Below are positions 54,323 through 64,000 of a stretch of DNA of 64,000 nucleotides, in pieces. The DNA lies in contig OX352773.1 in the NCBI GenBank assembly GCA_947095535.1, forward strand, positions 262,531,590 to 262,595,589. The letters run 5' to 3'. This DNA is from Poecilobothrus nobilitatus (Eukaryota > Arthropoda > Insecta > Diptera > Dolichopodidae). A program made the position numbers and the translations under genes. Each line of letters opens with the position of its first letter. Within the stretch, counting starts at the first letter, position 1. The notes under the pieces are model-generated. The model was not told the DNA's origin. It saw only the letters and a list, made by a program, of their open reading frames with translations, and searched no databases.

Positions 54323-57300
54323 TCATTTGAAATTACAAAAATATATACTTACTTACTTACTTAAGTACAATTATTGAGATATATATGAATATAATTAGAT
54401 TTTAATTTAATATGTACATGAGTATGTATATATATATATATATATAGTAAATATTTACATATTTCATGTATTAGATTTTTTCTCTTCTTTTTTATCTTCT
54501 CTTTTACTTTTTTGGTAAAGTGTTTTTTTTTTTTTTGAATAATGTAACTTCATATATTATTATATACCAATGTACATACATAGGAATATTATAATTTATA
54601 TACAATATAATAGTTAAGCAATAAATGTTTTGTTTTATTTTTTTTTTTATATTTTGCACGTAAATAAGTAATAAAAAATTATTTAACATAAAAAATTCAC
54701 CTACAATTTATACAATTTATATTTTATATTCTATAACTATGTTTATAGTATTCTATATATTTATATATGTAAGTACATAAGTATTAGTTATCTATAAACA
54801 GGATCGGATCGGATCGGATTAAGAAAAGATATTTTTTTTAGAAATAATCAAAATTAGACTGTAACCTGTAATTTACTTATACAATAAAAACAGTCTTATA
54901 ACATATTTAATGTCTGTTATATAACATAAAAATCATTTTTTTTTTTTGCCGTTACGTTTGTGACTTTTTAAAGAAGCCGAGCTACATATGCCAAATTATA
55001 TATTAGAGATCTTCGTCTAAAAGTGCATCGAAAGAAAAATTTCCTACTTTACGTGAACGACCAGATGCAAAATTTAAATTGCAAACTAAAAAATTTACAG
55101 ATGACAGATATGTTGATTGGTTTACAGAAACGTTTATTGGTATCTTTTCAAAAATGTTGATTGGTATTTTAAAAAAAATGTTAACTAATTGGTATCTATC
55201 TATCTGTTAAATTATATATTTGAATAAATATATATTTTTCACTATGAATGTGCTATTTTTATTTGATGCACTCCCAATAAATTCCAAAAACGAAATCAAA
55301 TAAATTCTAAACTCGAAATAGTTAAATTCTAAAAACGAAATATCAAATTAACTTCAAAAAAATATCCTAAACTTAATTTCCTCGAACAAATAAAATATGC
55401 AATAGGTGAAGGTACAGGATATTTTAGTCTAGGGAAAATATGCACCGATCCTCTAGTACAAATTTTTTATAGAATAATTTCTGTCAAAAATTTTCTCAAA
55501 TCCCTCCAATCTTCCGATTCAAGAATAGTTTGCACTTTTACGTGCAAGTCTAATATATTTTTGCTCAGTGTATACAAAAATCTAATCCTAAAATACGTTC
55601 TTACTTATAGCCGAATTTTTATTAAACAAAAGTTTATTCATATATACTTAGAAAGAAAAACGACTTGTATCTTATAACTTCTTTGGAAAATATAAATTTT
55701 ATATATATACATCATAAGTAAAGTAATTGTTGTCTGGCTCTAGCTAGGGATCCGATTGAAAATCTGGGAATCACCTACTTTTATAGATTTAAAACTACCA
55801 TCGGAAACGTAAATTTAAAGAACAAATTTTGTTCCTAAACTTTAATTAAATATAAGTTGGTTATTTTTTCCCTCCTCCCACTCCTATGTAGAAGTATATG
55901 ACATCGGCATAACCGCTTATTATACATAAGTATTTGACTAAACTTTTTTCTTTTTAATCATTATCCCTTTCACTAAACTGTTGATTATTTGGCTGTAGTT
56001 ATGTAGTATGGTTACACAGATACAGTTCGTTATACAGTTATGTAGTTGACCAACGTGGACTGACGGATTTGAAATGCTTATAATTTTTTTATTTTTTTTT
56101 AAATGAAATTAACTATAAATTATTAAATTTTTTTAAGCTAAGTGTGAAAAATGATATCCCTTAAATTGCTTCCATTTTCTGTTAGTAGTTAATGCCTCTT
56201 TTTAAGACATTTTACATTACATTGTGCAATTTCTGTATAACATACAAATTATAGCTGACAAACAAAATTATCTCTCCATTAATACTCTTAAAGGTACAAC
56301 GCTACAAACAGTAGTCATATATAAACCATAACCAACTACATACATACATATAATATCTGAAAAATGTTAGTTCCTATTCTGTTCTTTTTATTTTATAATA
56401 TGTACATATGTATATATATACAATTACAGGTGTTTTTTATCAATAAATTTATTACTTTTAAAGGGTAATTAACTAATTGACTTTGAATACATTTTTTTCG
56501 GCATAACTAAGCAACATTTGTTTATTTATATATATAAGTAAATAAAAGTTTTCATGTTTTATAACTACAACGCAATCTGCATGTAAACTATCAGTAATAT
56601 TTTTAATATACATATACTTATGTATGTATATATATATATAGATATATATATACATATGTACCTACTTAAATATAATATATAGGTACATTTTTTTTTTCTT
56701 AAATTTAAACTAAACAAAAAAAAAATGAAAATTCGCACTTTTTTATATTTTACTTTTTATATACATATGCATAAGTATTATGCATATTTCATTTGTATAT
56801 ATATATGTATATATACGCATACTACAAATTATTTTTATATACGAATGTTTGACATTGTTTGTTTATTTAAATATTTAATTATTAATAAATAATTGTTTTT
56901 GTTTTATTTTAAGTTTATTCTTATATTTTGTATTTTAATTTAAAAATTTATTTTGTATTTATATACATATGCATATATGTATGTATATATGTATGTATGT
57001 TCTTGTATTAAATGAAATTGTTTTTTATTTTTTGTTTTTGTAATACCTATTAAATAATTTAAAATTCAAATTAATAATAGGGTGTGTTTGCGGCAGATTT
57101 TTTTATATACGTATATATATACACACAAACATTATATTACTATACATATGTATATATTTACAAACAATATTATATATTTACATTAATTATTTAAATAATA
57201 AAAATAGTTAAAAAGATGTTATGAATTATTAAAGAAATTAAATTTTATGTAAAACAAAAAAAAATCTACCAAACTCAGCTGATTTCATGATTTTATTTTA

Positions 57301-58809
57301 TATACAATGACTAACATAGTTATATATATTAGGTATATACTTTACACTGAAATATCTTTATTTTCATATACAAATAAATGTTCATATGTAAGTACATAAA
57401 TATATATAAAAATGTACTTATTTGTTAATTCACCTGTTGAACTTTGTGTTTCATATTTTATTTGTTGTTGTTTTTTATATTTATTTAATTTTTTGTATCT
57501 GTAGGTAGTTATGCAAAATTTGTCTTGTCATAGATTTTTATTTTTTTTTTTTGAAATCAGTAAAAAATTAAGTTGTAAAAAAATATATTTATGAGCTTTA
57601 ATAATACATGTACCTATATACATACAGATGTGTGTAATATATAATATGTATATTATTACCTAAGGCGTGGGTAAAATTATTTATTTAATTGTTTCATTTT
57701 ACTCTAAACTTTTAGTTTTTTTTTTCTGTCTTATTGTAAGTAATTTTAAAAATATTTTTAAAAAAAGTACTTCACTAACAATCTATAGAATTCATATTTC
57801 CATAATGTTTAATATTATGATAATTGGTAAATTTAAAATTATAATTTTTTGCAGATGACAGTATTGCTTTTTAAAGATACATAAGTACTTAGGTATTAAA
57901 AAATTATTTTCTAAATAACTTAAATTTAAAGAAATGATTTTTTGCGTTTTTGATATTAAATATGTGACAGTTCGAAGTAATTAATTTGATACCTATATCT
58001 ACTTACTTACTTATAACTAAGTAATTTATAAAATTCTATGATCAGATTTATAAAATTTAAATTTTTGATTAAACTTATTTATCATCTTTTCTTTTAAACT
58101 TCTTTAAACTTATAACTTCTTACTTACTTATACTTATTAAATCTCTTTCTTTTAAAGGGCTAATTCTTAATAAGTATACCAAACACTCATATTATGTTAG
58201 ACTTGTGACACGTATCATAAAAAAACTTGTCAATGATGTGAGGTTCGATCCATGGGGTTTTATTTTTGTTTCTTAAGGGAGGTGGGAATCTTTCAAAGAA
58301 ACCAAGAATACCCGTTTGTTAGTGTCAGATTTTTACTGATTAAATCCCTTTTGCCCGTTAAACCAATTTAAAGGGATCATAATTTAAAATGCTAACGCAG
58401 GCTAGGAAGTAGGGATCGGTGCGAGGATAATACTAAGATGCGGAAACATTGAATTGAGAAGTGGGACTGCAAGGGAAAAATAAATCCGCCTATTAAAATT
58501 ACTATTTTTCTATCAGTGACGACATCCATCAACATTTACAACGTACAGTAGGAACACTTGCATTAGGTAATAATTGAAGTGAAGATCACAGTTACTGTAG
58601 CAGCTGACGTAGTATTAAATATTATGTTATAGCTAATGTAGTATTATTATTAGTAACTAACTATTAGTATTCATTATTAATAATTTTATTACTTGCTACA
58701 GAGTCAGGGTCATCAGTCGATTACAACGTGCAGTTGTATATAAAACACTGTTATGATGATGTATATTTATGATCGTAACACCACTGTAGTATGTATTATT
58801 ATTATATTT
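47497..58809. other. Long non-coding, probably intronic, DNA
   Basis: No further exon found. Homopolymers of 10-25 bp are dense between 48000 and 50200. TA runs occur at 54291-54320 and 54427-54446, and four GGATC-type units at 54801-54820. A GC-richer island at about 48780-48870 (gccaacagtcaaaattt...gaatcgcgttcgttcgttg) could be an alternative promoter or first exon. Frames in this region are Phe/Tyr/Ile-rich low-complexity translations. Confidence 0.5.
54801..54820 (+). repeat. (GGATC)4 microsatellite
   Basis: Four units, the last ending GGATT. Confidence 0.9.
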
Positions 58810-58885
58810 GTTTTGTATGACCTGACCGGGGTTTGAACCTAAGATTTTTCGATTGAAAAACTGATACTTAACTTAACTTAACTTA
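58810..58885 (-). repeat. tRNA-related SINE fragment
   Basis: On the minus strand: aatcttaggttcaaaccccgg followed by tcaggtca, matching the head at 9955-10045. It is preceded on that strand by four copies of ttaag. The interval 58200-58800 is also less AT-rich and is probably other decayed repeat DNA. Confidence 0.5.
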
Positions 58886-61341
58886 AAAGCTAAATAAGCA
58901 TAAGTACTCAATGACTTGTTATGCCAAAATATAATTAAAAGTTGTATTGTTTGGGTTTTGGTTGTTTGAAATGTATACGTATTATATATTTTCAATTATT
59001 TTTATCTTTTACTTGACCGTTCAATATTATGTTTCTTTTATACATTAGATTTTGACATATAAATTCGATTGTGTCGTATATACTTAATTCGTTTAGTTTT
59101 TGTCTTTTTACCTATATCTATTGAATTTTCATAAATTAACCAACCCTATCTTTTTAAACACATAGTTGAACAGCCATTATAGAGCGTTATGTTTGATTGA
59201 TTTTATAAAATATAAGTAAGGTATTCTAAATACTTATTTAATTTTTTTTCTTTTTCTTTTTGTTTAAACAAAAAAACAAAAATAATACGTTTGAAAGTGT
59301 TATAAAAGTAAAAACATTTCAAACAAAAAAAAAAATGAAATAAGCAATTAGTTAGGCCTAAATTTTTTTTATTGTTTTAGTATAAACAAAAATTTAGTAT
59401 TACAAAATAATTTTAAAAATAGATTTTTAATTAGTTCACAAAAAGTTTGCAGGTTTTTATTTTTTTTTATCTAAATTTTAAGAAAACTATATGAGTAAGA
59501 TAATATCTTACATTTCCCTAAATACACAATATCCAAACAGTACTTTATTGTGTTTTAGCTTTTTTATTTTAATTAGTTTACTTAAGCCCAATTATAGTTA
59601 TGATTATATCATTGAATGTTTATTATTTTTTTTGGAAAAAAAAATTTCTTGGAAAAAATTCTAATTAAAAATGTGTTTATTAAAAATAACAAGAAAATTA
59701 CTTAAGGTTTTTTTTTTAGCTAACTTTATATTCTCTTATATAAGTATAGGTACTTACTAGCTACTATGAATGAACTATGTGGAATCTAAGTAAGTAAATC
59801 AGTTTTTCATTTCCCTAGCAGTTTTTTATTTTCCCTCTTCAGAGCATAAGGTTTTCATTTGACACTATACCATCTCACACGGTTTCATGCTGATATTTTG
59901 ATGTCATCCGAGAAGATGTTATATTTAGCCAATTCTTGGTAGGTTGTTATGTACCATGTATTGTTAGGAAGGTCGCGTCTCTATAGCTTATTAAGTAATT
60001 ATTTATAATTACATATAATTAATTCTTAGTTTAAAAGAGTTTCGAGATTATGCATTATAGTTAATTAACTATAGGTTTACAATATTTCATACCTCAAGTG
60101 CTTATTTAATATTTTTGAAGAGAAATTAATTTACTTGACTATAATAAGAATATGCATGTTATTTTTAGCACTCTTCTTTAGATTTTACATCACTAAGTAA
60201 GTACTTGGTTTTACAATTACTTAATAGACTTCAAAATATTAAATAATTCCTTTTTATGTGGTTAAGTAGTTATCTACTTGTACTTAAGATATCTGAGGGT
60301 ATAGGGCAATATAATTTTTAAACAAAATCTATAAAATGATATACAGGGTGATTCAATAATGAGTGCCTTCACATATATGATCCTGTAAAGAATAATATGG
60401 AGACAAAATTTTTATATGGGGGTTAGATTGTGGACCCAATCGTTTTGGAACTGTGAACTCTTAAAGGAGATTTCTTTTGATTAAAATATTCATAAGTTTT
60501 GTTACAAACAAAATTAGTTATAGTATTCTGAAAAATGTTTTTGTTTTTAAGTTTTTATATATATAATATATATATTTATATATATATATACATATATATA
60601 TAAAATTTCAAAAAGTTTTCTTTTAAACTAATTTGTAAGTGTTAATGTTCACTGCTGGTTTAGTAAAGACGCAAGGCAATAGTTTGTTCATTTATTTAGT
60701 GGACATACAAAATGCGGGTGGTTTACAGTGGAGATAAATGCAAGTTACACCAAAATAATTTGTTTTTAAAAGCTGTTCATTAATTAAGGTAATCATAACG
60801 GAGTTAATGGTTGATATATGTACTGGTATTTTCAATTGTTTTAAATACTTCTTTTTTATCAAAATTAACTGAAGTATTTTCACTTCTTCCTATTTTTTTT
60901 TTCGATTTTGATTCTTATATCCTTTTATCGTAAGGTATTTTATAAAATATATGTATGCCATTCCAAATCTGAATAATCTTCTTGTACCCTTATTTTAATA
61001 AACACTTTGTACATATTTTGTACTTACGTTTTTTTTTTACTGAACATACAAAATATCTCATTTTGAATATTTTTAACGTTCCTACATATAAAAATATTAA
61101 TAATACCTGGTAATACTTTGTTTTTTGAATAAGTTAGTTACAGATTTAAATCATTTAGTTAAGTATGGAAGTATATGTATTAGGCACACTTATTTTATAA
61201 ATTTAACTTATTATTTATTTAAAATAAAGAAAATTATTTAAACGATTTACGTATGTATTAGGAATATAATCCCTTTGTTTGAATGATCCTACTTTAATTG
61301 AATAATTTGAGGCTTATTATTCAACAAATTTCGTATATCCT
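58886..61341. other. AT-rich non-coding DNA
   Basis: No gene seen. 'tacagggtgattcaataatg' at 60343 resembles the end of a DNA transposon, but no matching second end was found. Confidence 0.4.
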
Positions 61342-61558
61342 TCATATTATAAAAGCGAATGTTTGTCTGTTTGTCTGCTCTAAAATAAAAACAATTTGAC
61401 CGATTGACTTCAAATTTTGTATACGTGTTCCTTTTTGACAATGAAGTTGACTCTATGAACAGGCTTCGAGTTTTTGTTAACCTAAGTATATCTTCAATTA
61501 AAAGCCCATATGTTTTATTTATTAAGGTGCGTAGCAAAGCGTGCCGGGTATTATCTAG
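61342..61558 (+). mobile_element. Non-autonomous Helitron-like element
   Basis: Starts TCATATTATAAAAGCGAATG with a following tgtctgtttgtctg. It ends with a hairpin-forming ggtgcgtagcaaagcgtgcc and terminal CTAG before T, the Helitron 3' pattern (CTRR|T). The 82-codon minus-strand frame here is part of the repeat. Confidence 0.5.
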
Positions 61559-62628
61559 TTTATAATAAAATTATTAATTTTAAATGTACATATATAGAAA
61601 AATGTTGGGACATATCCTAACATTTTCGTCTAGAAAACAACGCTAAATGACTACAATATTGTAATCGTGCGTACATTATAATGGTAATTTAAACATTATT
61701 AAAATTATGGTATAACTTACGTATTTTTTAAATAAGTATATATATATCTGCTCTAATATTTTTACTTTCATTTAAAAAAAAAAGTTTAAAATTATAAAAT
61801 ATGTAAGTATGTTATGGTTAAGTATTTTCTTATTCCATATTAAAAAAAATTACAGATTCTCCACTATAACTATACCCACAACTCTTTACTATATTCACGC
61901 AAAAAATTAAATTAAAAAAATAAATAAGTAACTACTTATTTACATATTTACTTAATATAAAAAAAAAAATGTAGGATAAGTACTGAGTATAACTTAGTTA
62001 TTTTAGACGCCTCATTTGTTTCTACTAACAAGTATTACTCGCAAGGCATTGCATATTTAATTAAAATAAAAACTAAAATGTAATCAAACATTTTTATTAG
62101 CGAAATAAAATATGCAGGTACACAAACATTTCTAACTTTTATCAAATTGTATATATATATTATATATATATACTTAAGTATAAGTCAGTAATGAATAAGT
62201 AATAAATAATTAAATTCATTGCCAATTAAAATACTAAGTTTTAAGTTTTATTTTAAAAAGTTGTTAATTTTTTGTTCCATTTTAACATATTGGTTTTTTT
62301 TTTTTTTATTATTTAAATTCGTTAATGAGGGTTAGTTTTTTTGTCGTTATTTTTTGATAGTTAATTACAAAAGCCAATTTTTATATTTCTGTTGTGCAAG
62401 ACCGGAATTTTAATAACTAGTTGTTAAAAGTTTAACAAAAAAAAAAAAAAACGGTTAGAAATAAAATAATAAGTTTGTTATATAAATATTTTAATTTGGT
62501 ATACGTCTGTGTTGAAAATTTCAATATTTATGTATGTGTATATAAATTAGCTATACCTACCTAATTCACGGCCCAATTGAATCTTTTATGTGATCCTTCT
62601 GAAAATTTTAACAATTAAAAAATTAAAA
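61559..62628. other. AT-rich non-coding DNA
   Basis: No gene seen. Confidence 0.4.
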
Positions 62629-62826
62629 TTTTTTTTTTTTTAGTGCACTTCTCTGCCACATAAATGTGAACTGGAAATTACACAGCCTTTTCTTTTCAGG
62701 CGTGGCTGTAAATGTCGTAAGGGTGAATAATTCTTAGACCATGTGTGGGATTCGAACCCACACTATCTCGTTGTTTACAGTGTATTTTTTTATACGCTCT
62801 TATCAACTTTGTTACCGAGGTACCCC
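62629..62826 (-). mobile_element. tRNA-derived SINE, related to the copy at 46350
   Basis: On the minus strand: ggtacctcggtaacaaag head, B box gggttcgaatcc (62748-62759), and the shared body ending tcacatttatgtggcagag and an A run. The B box here is intact, unlike the 46-kb copy. Confidence 0.7.
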
Positions 62827-64000
62827 TTTGCTACCCCAAAATTTAAATTAAACAATATCTGATGAAATATAAAAGAATATATTACGTGTAAGAATTGAAT
62901 AACTAGTTATTCATGCTTGGAGAAGCTTTAATTTTTTAATGCATTTAATTTCATCTAGATATAAAATTAAAAAGAAAAATCGCAAGGACTTACTTAGGTT
63001 ATGACTCTTATGAAACTCAACCTTTATAAAAATAAATTTAATTCAAAATATGCAATTCTCTTTCGCATATTACTTAATAATTGTAGTAGTACTGAGACAA
63101 AGATTAAAAATGCACAAAATGTCGCAAAATTTCTTAAAAAATTCCAAAGTACTTATGTATATATGTAGTTATAAGTATGAGAAAATTTTCAACCTTTTCA
63201 TATGTAAGTATCTATTTAACGTTAATGTAAATTTAACACGAGAAAATTTACAAAGAAAATTAATTAAAAGTTAATTGAATCCTTTTCAAATCAAGGACAA
63301 AATTAAAATATATAAGCCAGGAATTGAATTTTACCGATACGGGCTGACGGTTGAAAATTTGACATAGGTACCAGATTTTAGAAAATGATGAAAGAAAATA
63401 GAAATAATACAAGTTTTACATTATAGAAACTATAGAAATACAAGTTTTACATTAAATTGTCTTCGATCACTGATTTTTATTTTTGAGCCCAATAACTAAT
63501 TTCACTTGCTATAACCATTGTCATGAAAAGAGATTTGTTAAGTATATAGTTAAGTAGATTTGCAATATATATACTTAGTTAGTTAATATCTGTTAAGTAG
63601 TAATCTAACGTATTGTTTACTGATATCTTGAAAATGTATTTTAATTAATTATCACTTACTTAAATGATTCCTTTAAAAGTTTTGAAATCTTTTTGAAGAT
63701 GTTTCTATAAAACTTGGGATGAGTGCTAAGTGTTTTGGTTTTTGTTTTTGAGAGTATTTGAGAGAGTTTGATTTGTTTTCGAGATACTATGCTACATTTA
63801 TGTTCTTTTTCTATTTTACATTATTAAGTAATTGATTTTTGCTTTATATGATTAATTGACTGCATAACTTTTGACTCACATGCTCTACAGAAACTCACTT
63901 AGCTTTGCTTGAAAGCTTATTCTTCAAGGTTTCATATGATGAAAGATTTTGTTATTCTTATTTAATTACTTCTTAAATTAGAGCTAAAAATACACGAACA
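62827..64000. other. AT-rich non-coding DNA
   Basis: No gene or clear repeat; the frame at 63050-63274 is unsupported. Confidence 0.4.

Overview
This is eukaryotic, very AT-rich DNA (long A, T and TA runs throughout) that looks like a fly (Diptera). The signs are short GT-AG exons in huge introns, a Helitron/DINE-like repeat with a GTCC microsatellite, several tRNA-headed SINEs and decayed Jockey-type LINE fragments. There are no bacterial features.

The centre of the window (25691-44319) is one nearly complete Polinton/Maverick, an adintovirus-like virus-transposon. It has terminal inverted repeats of about 850 bp that begin AG and end CT. It is flanked by a 6-bp target duplication, CACCAT, at 25685-25690 and 44320-44325; the right copy is the first sequence after a 200-N assembly gap. 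Left to right it carries: an unknown helical protein (+), a small secreted protein (+), a chromodomain integrase (-), two small unknown proteins (-), a fibre-like coiled-coil protein (-), a conserved Polinton protein (-), the genome-packaging ATPase (-), a PLA2-containing minor capsid protein (+), an adenain-type protease (+), penton (+), a 57-codon ORF overlapping the capsid start (+), the major capsid protein (+), a conserved 156-aa protein (+), a 50-codon ORF (+), a candidate ssDNA-binding protein (-), an acidic repeat protein (+), a poly-Thr protein (-) and a protein-primed DNA polymerase B (+). All main frames are open, so the copy is young or still competent. Integrase inserts it, polymerase B (perhaps with the candidate SSB) copies it, and ATPase, protease, PLA2 protein, penton and capsid form the particle module.

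Three features inside the element stand out. First, a textbook -1 slippery heptamer (A_AAA_AAC) lies at the end of the PLA2 gene, four bases before its stop, and leads into the protease frame, which has no ATG for its conserved N-terminus. Second, about ten YAACTG (Myb-type) sites are packed in 170 bp upstream of the minus-strand structural block. Third, four perfect TGACTCA (AP-1-type) sites lie in 190 bp upstream of polymerase B.

Left of the element (1-25684) there is mostly non-coding AT-rich DNA with dispersed repeats: a foldback element (3.6-4.2 kb), a Helitron-like element with about 12 copies of a 146-bp tandem unit (5.8-8.1 kb), SINE copies, LINE fragments and one possible terminal exon on the minus strand. 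Right of it (44326-64000) are two clear coding exons of a host gene (46885-47046 and 47351-47496, plus strand) encoding RFxV-type motifs, then long intronic sequence with SINE and Helitron remnants. The Polinton probably sits in a large intron of, or just upstream of, that host gene.
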